Counted from the stretch's first letter, positions 46,173 to 56,344 are shown. The stretch is DNA of 64,000 bases from Paracoccus salsus (GCF_021556615.1 NZ_JAKGGD010000003.1:248001-312000), one strand, 5' to 3'. Notes: generated by a model not told the origin, from the sequence alone. Numbers and translations: made by a program.

Positions 46173-46568
46173 TCACCCCGTGTAATCCGCATCCGTGACG
46201 TGGTCCTGCCAGTCCACCGCGCGGCCGTCCTGGCGTTCCTGAATGGCCAGGTGGCACATCGCGCGATCTGGCGAGGCGCCGTGCCAATGGCGTTCGCCCG
46301 GCTCGAACCAGACCACGTCGCCCGGATGCAGTTCCTCGATCCGGCCGCCTTCGCGCTGCGCGCGCCCAAGACCCGAGACGACAAGCAGTGTCTGGCCAAG
46401 CGGATGCGTGTGCCAGGCGGTCCGCGCGCCGGGTTCGAACGTCACCAGCACCGCGGCCACGCGCGCAGGATCGGGCGCCGTGACAACAGGCTCCATGCGG
46501 ACCCTGCCGCTGAACCACTCGGCAGGGCCCGTGGTCGAGGCGCGGCTGGCGTTTCGGGTAATCTGCAT
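46173..46568 (-). CDS. Cupin-domain protein
   Basis: The 131-residue product has both cupin motifs: GARTAWHTHPLGQTLLVVSG near residue 47 (HxH metal ligands) and PGDVVWFEPGERHWHG near residue 82. It begins MQITRNASRASTTGPAEWFSG, as in the small cupins related to manganese-dependent hydroxynitrile lyases and carboxymuconolactone-decarboxylase fusions. The ATG at 46568 has AAGGAG at seven bases. Function is unknown. Confidence 0.88.
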   Translation of the reverse strand: MQITRNASRASTTGPAEWFSGRVRMEPVVTAPDPARVAAVLVTFEPGARTAWHTHPLGQTLLVVSGLGRAQREGGRIEELHPGDVVWFEPGERHWHGASPDRAMCHLAIQERQDGRAVDWQDHVTDADYTG

Positions 46569-46689
46569 GGCGGGCTCCTTTCGCGTGACGCTGGCACTCA
46601 AGCCTGCCAGCGATCATGCCGAATTGCCAAGGGCAATGTGGCCGCCTCGACGCAGGTCGGGGCGGCCCGCTGCGGCGAGGCGCTGCCGG

Positions 46690-48253
46690 TCAGAGATTGC
46701 CAGCCGACATCTCGCTGGCGATATGGTCCGCCTGCCGGATCGCCAGGGCGACGATCGTCAGGGTCGGATTCTCGGCCGCGCCGGTGGTGAACTGGCTGCC
46801 GTCGCTGACGAACAGGTTCGCGATGTCATGGCTTTGCCCCCATTTGTTGACCACGCCGTCCTCGGCCCGTTCCGACATGCGATTGGTCCCCAGATTGTGC
46901 GTCGATGGGTAGGGAGGCGTCGGCAGGGTGCGCGTCGCACCGACCGCCTTGTAGATCGCCTGTCCCTGCCCGTAGGCGTGGTTGCGCATCGCGATATCGT
47001 TCGGGTGGTCGGTGAAATGGACATTCGCCACCTTCAGCCCGAACTTGTCCTCGGTGTCGGACAGGGTCACGCGATTGTCGGCCTGGGGCATGTCCTCGCC
47101 CACGATCCACAGGCCGGCCATGTTCTCGTAGCTGTCCAGCGCCGTGGTGAATTCGCGCCCCCAGGCACCGGGATCAAGGAACGCCGCCATGAACGGCAGG
47201 CCCAGCGCCAGCGTCTCAAGCTCGTATCCGCCGACGAAACCGCGCGAGGGGTCGTGCCTTGCCTCGTCGCGGATGATCCCGGCCATGGTCGTGCCGCGCC
47301 ACATGCGCACCGGCCGTTCGAAGGTCGCATAGACCGAGCCGGTGGTGTGCCGCATGTAGTTGCGCCCGACCTGGCCGCTGCTGTTGGCCAGCCCGTCCGG
47401 GAACCGGGACGAGGCCGAATTCAGCAGCAGCCGTGGACTTTCGAAGCTGTTCCCCGCGACGCAGACGATCCGCGCCCTCTGCATCTGCAGATTGCCATCC
47501 TTGTCGAAATACTCGACGCCGGTGACCTTGCCGGCATCGTCATGCCGGATGCGGGCGGCATGGGCATTGTCGCGAACCTCCAGATTGCCGGTCGCCTCGC
47601 CGCGCGGGATGTCGGTATAGGCCGCGGACCATTTCGCGCCCCATTTGCAGCCCTGAAAGCAGAAGCCGGTCTGCTGGCACGCCATCCGGTCATCGTATTC
47701 GACGCTGTTGATCGCCATGTTGCCGGTGTGGACGTCCTGGTAGCCAAGCGCCTTGGCGCCCTTCTCGAAGACCAGATAGTTGTTGCAGCCCGGCAGGCGC
47801 GGCCGGTCGCCCGTGCCGGTCACGCCAAGCTTGGCCTCGGCCTTGTCATACCACGGTGCCATCTCGGCCGCGTCGATGGGCCAGTCCAGCAGGTTTGCGC
47901 CCGCGACCGGACCGTAACTGGACAAGGCCTTCCATTCGTGGTCCTGAAAGCGCAGCGACGCGCCGGCCCAATGGACCGAGGTCCCGCCCACCGCCTTCAC
48001 GATCCACGCGGGAAGTCCCGAGAAATCTCTGGCCACCCGCCAGTCGCCACTGGTCGGTCCAGGCCAGTTGCCCGAAGCTCTCCCATTCGTCGTTGAGATA
48101 GTCCTCGGGCAGGTAGCGCCCGCCCGCTTCCAGCGCCACGACCCTGACTCCCTTCTGCGCCAGTTCGTTGGCCAGCACGCCGCCACCCGCACCGGTGCCC
48201 ACGATGACGACCACGCTGTCGTCGGTCAGTTCGAATTTTTTTGCCTCAGCCAT
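46690..48253 (-). pseudogene. GMC oxidoreductase, broken by a frameshift
   Basis: Two frames together make one GMC flavoprotein. The first (from 48253) encodes the FAD motif VIVGTGAGGGVLANELAQKGVRVVALEAGGRY and runs to LAWTD. The sequence then continues one base out of frame as TSGDWRVARDFSGLPAWIVKAVGGTSVHWAG and on to the C-terminus with THNLGTNRM and SQFTTGAAENPTLTIVALAIR. The break lies at about 48050-48062. Compared with homologues as I know them (LAW.DKRTTSG.WRVA), about 11 bases are missing between two GAC repeats. The intact enzyme would oxidise a sugar or alcohol in the periplasm with the subunit encoded just upstream. A sequencing error cannot be excluded. Confidence 0.8.
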
Positions 48254-48268
48254 GGTTGCTTGCCCTCC

Positions 48269-48790
48269 TCACAGCCAGTCGATGTCGTCGAAGCCGCGGT
48301 TGACATAACCGCCCTCAGAAAAGGACTCGCCCTGATAGCCGAAGATCGGCCAGATCTCTTTCTGGTTATAGAGCCCGGTCACCAGCCCGCCCCGCACGGT
48401 CTGGAAGAACGCGGTATCCTCGACACTGTGCAGGATCGCGACCCGCTCGGCCTCCCAGCCGGCGGCCAGATAGCTGTCAAAGCCCGCGGCCTGCGCGGCG
48501 GCATCCAGCGCGGCGATGCCATCGGCCACCTCGGCCTTGTGGTCCTCGGCGTCATAGCCCTTGACGGCAATGGCGTAGAAGCGGTCGCCCACCTTGTCAT
48601 GCGGATAGATGTCGCGCGCCATCTGCAGCAGCGTTGCCATTTCGTGCTCGCTGATCGCGCTGACCTCGACCGCCCATGCGGCATCGGGCGCGGCGATGAA
48701 GCCCGCCCCCGCCACCGCCATGGCACCGGCCGCCGCGGCCCGCGACAACAGCGCGCGCCGGGTCAGCCCCTGCTTGCTCGGTTGAGACAT
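48269..48790 (-). CDS. Gluconate 2-dehydrogenase subunit 3-like, TAT-exported
   Basis: The 173-residue product has a twin-arginine signal (GLTRRALLSRAAAAGAMAVAGAG, cleavage near AAPDAAWA). The domain that follows contains EHEMATLLQMARDIYPHDKVGDRFYAIAVKG, typical of the small subunit of membrane-bound GMC dehydrogenases. The small subunit carries the large one through the TAT pathway. It lies 15 bases upstream of the broken GMC gene. No cytochrome c subunit is next to it, so the usual third partner is missing here. Confidence 0.87.
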   Translation of the reverse strand: MSQPSKQGLTRRALLSRAAAAGAMAVAGAGFIAAPDAAWAVEVSAISEHEMATLLQMARDIYPHDKVGDRFYAIAVKGYDAEDHKAEVADGIAALDAAAQAAGFDSYLAAGWEAERVAILHSVEDTAFFQTVRGGLVTGLYNQKEIWPIFGYQGESFSEGGYVNRGFDDIDWL

Positions 48791-48814
48791 GGTTCCTCCT
48801 CCCCTGTTGTTGGT

Positions 48815-48838
48815 CGGCGGTCCCTCCCCGGACCGCCG
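48815..48838. terminator. Hairpin between the VOC gene and the subunit 3 gene
   Basis: CGGCGGTCC/GGACCGCCG (48815-48823 with 48830-48838) forms a perfect nine-pair stem. The T run (GTTTTCG) is on the plus-strand side, so it suits rightward transcripts; for the minus-strand genes it would be only a stem. Confidence 0.4.
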
Positions 48839-48844
48839 TTTTCG

Positions 48845-49240
48845 TCACTTGAAGCGGCCACCCCGCTTCAGCACCTCGATCTGGTAGCCATCCGGGTCGG
48901 CAATGAAGAAGAAGCGCGCGATCACCTCGCCGCCGGGCGCGAAATCCACCAGCTTGCGCGGGCCAAGGCCCAGAGCCTCCAGACGTGCATGCAGCCCGTC
49001 CACATCCTCGACGGAAAAGGCGACATGGCCATAGCCGTCGCCAAGGTCGTAGGGCTCGGTCCGGCCCTTGTTCACCGTCAGCTCAAGCTCGGTGTCGCTT
49101 TCCGCATTCGCGAGATAGATCAGCGTGAAGCTGTCGAAATCCAGCCGGTCAACGACCGTCAGCCCGAAACAGGTCTCGTAGAACGCAACCGAACGCGCCT
49201 CGTCCAGAACGCGGATCATCGAATGGATGTATTTCGCCAT
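48845..49240 (-). CDS. VOC/glyoxalase I family protein
   Basis: The 131-residue product starts MAKYIHSMIRVLDEARSVAFYETCFGLTVVDR. It shows the two babbab halves with metal-ligand candidates His6 (YIHSM), Glu (LELTV), His (YGHVAFSV) and Glu (YQIEVLKRGGRF), as in lactoylglutathione lyase. It may detoxify methylglyoxal or act on a related substrate. The ATG at 49240 follows GGGAGG. It is the first gene upstream of the dehydrogenase pair on the same strand, and an 18-base palindrome lies 60 bases ahead of it. Confidence 0.85.
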   Translation of the reverse strand: MAKYIHSMIRVLDEARSVAFYETCFGLTVVDRLDFDSFTLIYLANAESDTELELTVNKGRTEPYDLGDGYGHVAFSVEDVDGLHARLEALGLGPRKLVDFAPGGEVIARFFFIADPDGYQIEVLKRGGRFK

Positions 49241-49300
49241 GCCGGGCCTCCCATGCCTGTCCGTCATCGGGCAAGTCTAGAAGGCGCGGTGCGGGCGCGG

Positions 49301-49318
49301 GTAGTAACGGGCTACTAC
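49301..49318. promoter_or_regulatory. Perfect inverted repeat GTAGTA-N6-TACTAC
   Basis: GTAGTA (49301-49306) and TACTAC (49313-49318) flank six bases in the gap between the RHH gene and the glyoxalase-family gene. Its position upstream of the glyoxalase-dehydrogenase group suggests an operator. Confidence 0.4.
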
Positions 49319-49333
49319 AGGGGCGATTTCGCG

Positions 49334-49633
49334 CTATTCGGCGGCGATCGCCGGGCGCGACAGGTGGGGATCCTCGCCCAGATGGATGGTGCAGGCGCAG
49401 CGCAGCAGCGAGGTGAAGTTGCGCGCCTCGCCATGCCGTTCCAGCACCTCGCCATGCAGCCTGGAAATGAACGCCGGGGTGCTGAGCCCCTCGCGCGTGG
49501 CGATGTCGTCAAGAATGCGCCAGAAGGCCCGCTCGAGCCGGATCGAGGTCGATTGCCCGTTCAGCCGCAGGCTGCGGGTGACGGTTTCATAGCGTTCGGG
49601 GTCCTGGCCCGCGAAGATCTGGCACATCTTCAT
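49334..49633 (-). CDS. Ribbon-helix-helix domain protein (RHH_4 family)
   Basis: The 99-residue product begins MKMCQIFAGQDPERYETVTRSLRLNGQSTSIRLERAFWRILDDIA and ends with RNFTSLLRCACTIHLGE. This is the compact alphaproteobacterial RHH_4 pattern with the DNA-binding strand RSLRLNGQSTSIRLE. It is probably a dimeric DNA-binding regulator, target unknown. Longer upstream frames have no family match. It could act on the palindrome 15-30 bases past its own 3' end, which is inference. Confidence 0.85.
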   Translation of the reverse strand: MKMCQIFAGQDPERYETVTRSLRLNGQSTSIRLERAFWRILDDIATREGLSTPAFISRLHGEVLERHGEARNFTSLLRCACTIHLGEDPHLSRPAIAAE

Positions 49634-49658
49634 GATCTCGGATGATGGTGGATACGCA

Positions 49659-49687
49659 ATTTTGCGGCAGATCGCCGGTTCGGTCAA
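49659..49687 (-). promoter_or_regulatory. Candidate promoter of the RHH gene
   Basis: On the minus strand TTGACC (49687-49682) and CAAAAT (49664-49659) are 17 bases apart. Transcription would start about 20 bases before the ATG at 49633. Confidence 0.4.
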
Positions 49688-49730
49688 CGTATCCCTTCGG
49701 ATGGTCCGGCTGTCCGGTGCGGTGTCGCGG

Positions 49731-50325
49731 TCAGGAAAAGTCGGCTCCCTGGTCGGGGTTGATGGTCCATGTGAAGGTGATCTCGTCGCGGTCATCGCCT
49801 CGATAAGCATCCCTGATATCAAGCACGTGAACAAGCGCTTGGTGACCTGCGGTGTTCCGCAAGACCACAATCTGGCCCTCTCGCGGCAGGACATGGCGGC
49901 TGCTGAAATCGAAGACGGTCGCATCGCGGATCTCCTCGAATGTCCCCGCACCTTGCGCCAGGGCGACAGCCTCCACGTCGGAAGTATCACGATAAAAAAT
50001 ATATTCTCTCGCCGCTCGCCCCTGAAAATTGCAAGGTGAACGAAAGCTCTTCACGACCGATGCTGAATCTGCGGTCGTTGCTGGAATGGTCGCATGACGC
50101 GCGGCCGCTCAGACGGCGATCGCGATAGCTGGGCTTCCAGGGCCAATACGATGCCATCAGGGTGGCGGTCCCGCCAACGAAGACCACCATGGGCTCCATC
50201 GGAAACGCCGAGCCGATGACCTCCAGCACGAACCAGATCAGCGACAGCGCCAGGAACACTAGTCCAAGCGCTGCGAGTATCCTTTTCTGACCCTTGGCAA
50301 GCCGGTATAGTTGCGTATGAGTCAT
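49731..50325 (-). pseudogene. Membrane protein split at a run of six T
   Basis: The first frame (ATG at 50325) encodes two membrane segments (ILAALGLVFLALSLIWFVLEVIGSAF and MVVFVGGTATLMASYW). It continues SFTLQFSGASGERIYF and then stops. Removing one T from the T6 run (49994-49999 on the plus strand) lets it continue without a break as YRDTSDVEAVALAQGAGTFEEIRDATVFDF and on to ITFTWTINPDQGADFS. The whole would be a roughly 197-residue two-span protein with a beta-rich cytoplasmic domain. This is a one-base insertion, a polymerase-slippage site or a sequencing error. No family is recognised. Confidence 0.65.
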
Positions 50326-50374
50326 CGTTCAGCAGGACCTTTCCGTTCAGCGTTATCCGACCGGACATAAGAGA

Positions 50375-50400
50375 AGGGGCCGCCCTTTCGGACGGCCCCT
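50375..50400 (-). terminator. Terminator after the second tuf gene
   Basis: AGGGGCCG-CCC/GG-CGGCCCCT with one mismatch and a four-base loop, followed on the minus strand by TCTCTTATG. It lies 22 bases past the tuf stop. Confidence 0.7.
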
Positions 50401-50421
50401 GTCACGCAATGTCGTTGCGGA

Positions 50422-51597
<1,176 letters not shown>

Positions 51598-51659
51598 CTA
51601 GGGCCTCCTGATCGCGGGGCGTGGCGTGACAGGCCCCCGGAATTTTGCGTGCGCCGCGA

Positions 51660-51687
51660 TGTATAAGGCAGCACGGAAAAAATCAAG
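51660..51687 (-). promoter_or_regulatory. Promoter of the second tuf gene
   Basis: On the minus strand CTTGAT (51687-51682), a T run and then TATACA (51665-51660) are separated by 16 bases. This resembles strong alphaproteobacterial translation-gene promoters. The leader to the ATG is about 55 bases. Confidence 0.55.
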
Positions 51688-51748
51688 GGTGCCCGGACCG
51701 GCCGTCGCAGGTTCCTGCGGATCGCCGGAAACCTTGCGGCGGGCGCCT

Positions 51749-51774
51749 GGAACCGCTTTGCTGTCAGCGGCGTT
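51749..51774 (+). promoter_or_regulatory. Candidate sigma-EcfG promoter
   Basis: GGAAC (51749-51753) and CGTT (51771-51774) are exactly 17 bases apart, matching the alphaproteobacterial general-stress consensus. It lies 54 bases before the DUF533 gene. Confidence 0.6.
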
Positions 51775-51828
51775 CACAGTCTCAAACGGGTCGGCTTCTG
51801 CGGCCCTCCGACAACGAGAGGATGGATC

Positions 51829-52788
51829 ATGAGCTTGATGAAAACCCTTGCCCGCGTGGCGGCCGGCGTGATGCTTGCCAAGGGAGTCGGTGCCGTGATG
51901 AGCAACCGCCAGCAGCAATCGCGCAACGACAGCGGCCGGACAGCGCGGCAGGGCAGCAGTGGCGGGTTGCTGGGCGACCTTCTTGGCAACAACACCACCG
52001 GTTCGGGCGGCAGCCTGACCGATCGGCTTGGTCAGGTGCTGGGCGGCCGCAGCGGCGCGGCCGGCACCGGTCGCCCCTATGGCGGGGCAGGCTCGACCGG
52101 CGCCCAGGGCGGCCTTGGCGGCATCCTCGACAGCCTGACGAATCGCGGCGGCAGCAGCGGTGGCGGGCTGAGTGACATTCTGGGTCAGTTGGGCGGCGGC
52201 GGCACGGGCCGCGGCACGGGCGGATCGGCGGGCGGATCGGCGGGCGGATCCGCGGGCGGCGGCCTGGGGGACCTGCTTGGCGGCCTTCTGGGTGGCGGCG
52301 CGGCGGGTGGCGCGGCGGGCGGGTCACTGGCGCGGAAGGATTCGCAGGATCGCAACGACGCCACCTTCGGCGAGCTTTTCAACGACGCCGTGGCGAAGGC
52401 CGACGAGCCCGAAATCGCCCCGACGCCGGAACAGAACGCCGTCGCGGGGTTGATGCTGAAGGCGATGATCCAGGCCGCCAAGTCGGACGGCAAGATCGAT
52501 GAGGCCGAAAAACAGCGCCTGCTGGGCCATCTGGGCGATGATCTTGACGATGACGAACGCCAGTTCATCCGCGAGCAGATGGCCGCGCCGGTTGATGCCG
52601 CGGCGCTGGCGCAAGACGTCCCGAAGGGTCTGGAGGCGCAGGTCTATCTGATGTCGCTGATGGCCATCGACTTCGACAGCAAGGAAGAAGCGCAATATCT
52701 GCACAGCCTCGCAACGGCGCTTGGGATCGACCGGCAGGTCGTGAACGACCTGCACCGGGAGGTCGGCGTCACTTTGCTGTACAGCTGA
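51829..52788 (+). CDS. DUF533/YebE-type TerB-like protein with Gly-rich middle
   Basis: The 319-residue product has an N-terminal MSLMKTLARVAAGVMLAKGVGAVM. A low-complexity Gly/Ser/Leu region of about 130 residues follows, then a C-terminal TerB-like domain: VAGLMLKAMIQAAKSDGKIDEAEKQRLLGHL and VYLMSLMAIDFDSKEEAQYLHSLATALG, ending VGVTLLYS. YebE-type proteins are envelope-associated and stress-induced in other bacteria; function is unknown. GAGG precedes the start. The Gly-rich part includes GGSA repeats encoded by a 12-base tandem repeat. Confidence 0.9.
   Translation: MSLMKTLARVAAGVMLAKGVGAVMSNRQQQSRNDSGRTARQGSSGGLLGDLLGNNTTGSGGSLTDRLGQVLGGRSGAAGTGRPYGGAGSTGAQGGLGGILDSLTNRGGSSGGGLSDILGQLGGGGTGRGTGGSAGGSAGGSAGGGLGDLLGGLLGGGAAGGAAGGSLARKDSQDRNDATFGELFNDAVAKADEPEIAPTPEQNAVAGLMLKAMIQAAKSDGKIDEAEKQRLLGHLGDDLDDDERQFIREQMAAPVDAAALAQDVPKGLEAQVYLMSLMAIDFDSKEEAQYLHSLATALGIDRQVVNDLHREVGVTLLYS
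52219..52254 (+). repeat. 12-base tandem repeat, three copies
   Basis: GGCGGATCGGCG occurs twice exactly and a third time with one change (GGCGGATCCGCG), encoding GGSA repeats in the DUF533 protein. Being a multiple of three, copy number could vary without breaking the frame. Confidence 0.85.
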
Positions 52789-52956
52789 AAACGCAGGATT
52801 CGCGCTCGCGGTGCAGGGCCTTCCGCCAACCGGGCCTGGCAAGCTTTCGGGCCATGGAAGTCGCGTGATCGGCCTTCAGTCCGGTTGATCGATCGCCACC
52901 TGTCTGGCACTGTACCCACCATAGGCAATCATCATATTTTTCAGAAGGATCAAACC

Positions 52957-53412
52957 ATGCGCCTGATCAAGTCAGCCCTTGTCGCCGGCCTCATCGCCGT
53001 TCCTGTTCTCGCAACCGCTCAGTCGGGCGAAGACGCGCTTGAGGCGCGCCACGGTTACATGCGGATGCTGGCCATCAACATGGGCACGCTGGCCGGCATG
53101 GCGAAGGGCGAGATCGAGTACGACGAAGCCGCGGCCTCGACCGCCGGCGCGAATATCGCGGCTCTCAGCCAGTACGGCGCCGTGGCGCTGTTCGTGCCGG
53201 GAACCGCCAATGGCGAGATCGACGAGTCGGACGCGCTGCCTGCGATCTGGGAAAAGCCCGAGCAGTTCGCCCAGAAATTCACCGCCTTTGCCGAAGTTGC
53301 CTCCGGCGCATCGGAGGCGGTGAAAGGCGGGCAGGACAATGTCGGTCCGGCGCTGCAAAAGCTGGGTGGCACCTGCAAGGATTGCCATGACGACTTCCGC
53401 AAGCCCGAATGA
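52957..53412 (+). CDS. Cytochrome c' / c-556 class II cytochrome
   Basis: The 151-residue product has a Sec signal peptide (MRLIKSALVAGLIAVPVLATAQ) and a four-helix class II cytochrome c body. The haem motif sits at the C-terminus as CKDCH (Cys140, Cys143, His144), the class II arrangement. It is periplasmic. Such proteins bind NO or carry electrons. AAGGA precedes the ATG. The stop overlaps the b561 start (ATGA), so the two are made together and probably exchange electrons. Confidence 0.93.
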   Translation: MRLIKSALVAGLIAVPVLATAQSGEDALEARHGYMRMLAINMGTLAGMAKGEIEYDEAAASTAGANIAALSQYGAVALFVPGTANGEIDESDALPAIWEKPEQFAQKFTAFAEVASGASEAVKGGQDNVGPALQKLGGTCKDCHDDFRKPE

Positions 53413-53996
53413 GTCCTGTTCGAGAGGCGCGACGCGCCCGGGTCTGGGACCCGGCGCTGAGGGCATTTCACTGGATTCTGGCGGCGCTCGTGATCGCGAA
53501 CTGGCTGCTTGGCCAGTTCGGACCCAACGTGATGACGCTGCATTTCTGGCTTGGTTACAGCATCGCCGGGTTGCTGCTGTTCAGGATCGTCTGGGGGTTG
53601 GTCGGTCCGGCACCGGCGCGGTTTGTCAGCTTCATCCGCGGTCCGCGCGCCATCCTGGACTACATGCGCCATCTCGGCAAACGCGAACCGAGCCTTTGGC
53701 CGGGCCACAATCCGCTTGGGGCATTGTCCGTCGTGGCGATGTTGCTGGCGCTGATCTGGCAGGTCGGGACCGGTCTGATCTCGGACCCGGAGGACTTCAT
53801 CAATGTCGGGCCGCTGGCCGATCAGGTCTCGTCTGCCACCGCCCGAAAGGCGGTCGGCTGGCACCATCTTGGCGGCTCGATCATCCTGATCCTTGTGCTG
53901 CTGCACGTCGCGGTGATCCTGTATTACCGCTTCTGGAAGAACGAGGATCTGGTGCGACCGATGATCACCGGCTGGAAGTGGGTTCGACGCCGCTAG
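53409..53996 (+). CDS. Cytochrome b561 family membrane protein
   Basis: The 195-residue product has four membrane segments with histidines placed for two b haems: His21 (AFHWIL), His45 (TLHFWLG), His152/153 (GWHHLGG) and His166 (LLHVAVI). Arg and Asp residues near the loops are typical of the bacterial b561/Ni-Fe hydrogenase b-type group. It likely passes electrons from quinol to the periplasmic cytochrome encoded just upstream. It converges with parC, with a 70-base gap. Confidence 0.93.
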   Translation: MSPVREARRARVWDPALRAFHWILAALVIANWLLGQFGPNVMTLHFWLGYSIAGLLLFRIVWGLVGPAPARFVSFIRGPRAILDYMRHLGKREPSLWPGHNPLGALSVVAMLLALIWQVGTGLISDPEDFINVGPLADQVSSATARKAVGWHHLGGSIILILVLLHVAVILYYRFWKNEDLVRPMITGWKWVRRR

Positions 53997-54066
53997 AGCC
54001 CAGCCTGCCGGATCGGGGAAGACGGTCGCGTGAACCGGAGGATGGCGCCGAAGCCGTCGCCCGGCA

Positions 54067-56289
54067 TCAGGCGAACCGGTTGTCGCGGGGGAAGCCGCGC
54101 GGTGCCATGCGCCCCGCGGTGGCGCGCTTGCCCAGCCATTCCGTCAGGTCGCTTTCGGTGCGGGTCTTGCCGCCTGCCATCGGCCAGCTCAGCCCATCCG
54201 CCAATGTCAGGCACACGGCGTCGCTGAGACCGCCATCCTTGAACTTCTGAAGCCTCACACCCTTGCCGCGCGCCATCTCGGGCAGTTCCGACAGGGGGAA
54301 GACCAGCATCTTGCGATTGTCGCCGACCACCGCGACATGGTCGCCCGATACCTTGCGGCAAAGCAGCGCCGTGCCGTTCAGAACCTGCTTGCCGGTCTTG
54401 GTCTGGGCCAGAATGTCGCCTGCCTGGACGACGAACCCGTCCCCGGCCTTCGATGCGAGCAGATATTTCTCGCCCTCGCGCCACGGAAAGACGCAGATGA
54501 CCTCGGCCTCGTTGGGCATGTCGACCATCAGTCTCAAGGGCTCGCCCATGCCACGCCCGCCGGGCAGGGTGTTGGCGGGCAGCGTGTAGAAGCGGCCGTT
54601 GCTGGCAAAGACCATCAGCTTGTCGGTCGTTTCGGCGTGCAGCGCCAGCCCCGGCCCGTCGCCATCCTTGAATTTCAGCTCTGCATCCAGCGGCTGATGA
54701 CCCTTCATTGCGCGGATCCAGCCCATCTTCGACAGGATCACGGTCAGGGGCTCGCGTTCGATCATGGAATCCATGTCGATCGGTTCGACATCGGCCGCCT
54801 CGGTAATGCGGGTCCGGCGCTGGCCCTCGGGGGTGGACTTCCCGAACAGGTTGCGCACGTCTTTCAACTGGTCGCCGATGCTCGCCCATTGCGCGCCCTC
54901 GTCGGCCAGCATGGCCTGCAACCCCTCGCGTTCCTCAAGCAATGCGTCACGCTCGGCGCGCAGTTCGATTTCCTCAAGCTTGCGCAGCGCCCGCAAGCGC
55001 ATGTTCAGGATTGCCTCGACCTGGATGTCGGACAGCGAAAATTCGGCCATCATCACCGATTTCGGCTCGTCTTCGTAACGGATGATCTCGATGACCCGGT
55101 CCAGATTCAGATAGGCGACCAGATAGCCCTCCAGCACCTCGAGCCGGGCGGCGATCTTGTCCAGCCGGAACGTCGCGCGCCGGATCAGAACCTCGCGGCG
55201 GTGATCCAGGAAGGCCCGCAACACCTCCTTGAGGGAACAGACCCTGGGCACCCTGCCGTCGATCAGAACGTTCATGTTCAGGCTGAACCGCACCTCGAGA
55301 TCGCTGACGCGATACAGCGCGGCCATCAGCTGTTCGGGATCCACGGCGCGGGTGCGGGGCTCCAGCACGATCCGCACATCCTCGGCGGATTCGTCGCGGA
55401 CATCGGCCAGGATCGGTATCTTCCTGGTCTGGATCAGTTCGGCGAGCCGTTCGATCAGCCTGGATTTCTGGACCTGGTAGGGGATCTGCGTGACAACGAT
55501 CTGCCACTGGCCGCGCCCCAGATCCTCCTGCTGCCAGCTTGCCCTGACGCGAAAGCCGCCGCGACCGGTGCGATAGCTTTCAGCGATCGAATCGCGGCTT
55601 TCCACGATCACCCCGCCGGTCGGGAAATCCGGCCCCTGGATGATGCCCGCCAGCGTGTCGTCGCGCGCATCCGGCGTCTTGATCAGGTGCAGGCAGGCGT
55701 CGATGACCTCGTGCAGGTTATGCGGCGGAATGTTGGTGGCCATGCCGACCGCGATGCCCGATGCACCATTCGCCAGAAGGTTCGGAAAGGCCGCGGGCAG
55801 CACCACGGGCTCGGTCAGCGTGCCGTCGTAGTTGGGGCGGAAATCGACCGAGTTCTCGGCCAGGCCGTCCATCAGCGATTCCGACGCCTGCGCCAGTCGC
55901 GCCTCGGTGTAGCGGGCGGCGGCGGGATTGTCGCCGTCGATATTGCCGAAGTTCCCCTGCCCGTCCACCAGCGGATAACGCATCGCGAAATCCTGCGCGA
56001 GCCGCGCCATCGCGTCATAGATCGCCGCGTCGCCATGCGGGTGGTAATTGCCCATCACGTCACCGGTGATCTTCGCCGATTTCCGGAACGCGCCATTCGG
56101 CGACAGCCGCAACTCACGCATCGCGTAAAGGATGCGGCGATGCACCGGCTTCAGGCCGTCGCGCGCATCGGGCAGCGCGCGGTTCATGATCGTTGACAGC
56201 GCATAGGTCAGATAACGCTCGCCGATGGCGCGGCTCAGCGGTTCGGCCTGGGTGTTCTGTTCGGGGTCGAAGGGCAGATCGTCGGACAT
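54067..56289 (-). CDS. parC: DNA topoisomerase IV subunit A
   Basis: The 740-residue product has the type IIA core: the catalytic Tyr127 in [12 protein letters not shown], and [12 protein letters not shown] and [21 protein letters not shown]. At the positions matching Ser80 and Glu84 of E. coli ParC it has Ala88 and Asp92. The C-terminal part carries the beta-pinwheel repeats. It decatenates daughter chromosomes with ParE, which is not in this window. The start at 56289 ([10 protein letters not shown]) is preferred over an unsupported upstream extension. Confidence 0.97.
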   Translation of the reverse strand: MSDDLPFDPEQNTQAEPLSRAIGERYLTYALSTIMNRALPDARDGLKPVHRRILYAMRELRLSPNGAFRKSAKITGDVMGNYHPHGDAAIYDAMARLAQDFAMRYPLVDGQGNFGNIDGDNPAAARYTEARLAQASESLMDGLAENSVDFRPNYDGTLTEPVVLPAAFPNLLANGASGIAVGMATNIPPHNLHEVIDACLHLIKTPDARDDTLAGIIQGPDFPTGGVIVESRDSIAESYRTGRGGFRVRASWQQEDLGRGQWQIVVTQIPYQVQKSRLIERLAELIQTRKIPILADVRDESAEDVRIVLEPRTRAVDPEQLMAALYRVSDLEVRFSLNMNVLIDGRVPRVCSLKEVLRAFLDHRREVLIRRATFRLDKIAARLEVLEGYLVAYLNLDRVIEIIRYEDEPKSVMMAEFSLSDIQVEAILNMRLRALRKLEEIELRAERDALLEEREGLQAMLADEGAQWASIGDQLKDVRNLFGKSTPEGQRRTRITEAADVEPIDMDSMIEREPLTVILSKMGWIRAMKGHQPLDAELKFKDGDGPGLALHAETTDKLMVFASNGRFYTLPANTLPGGRGMGEPLRLMVDMPNEAEVICVFPWREGEKYLLASKAGDGFVVQAGDILAQTKTGKQVLNGTALLCRKVSGDHVAVVGDNRKMLVFPLSELPEMARGKGVRLQKFKDGGLSDAVCLTLADGLSWPMAGGKTRTESDLTEWLGKRATAGRMAPRGFPRDNRFA

Positions 56290-56344
56290 GCGCCACTGGA
56301 TAGGCCGCGCCGCCGCCCCGGTCCAGCCGGAAAATCGTGGCGAC

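Noticed and set aside
52885-52956. Upstream extension of the cytochrome c' gene
   Set aside because: The start at 52957 has AAGGA and is followed directly by a signal peptide; the extension has neither.
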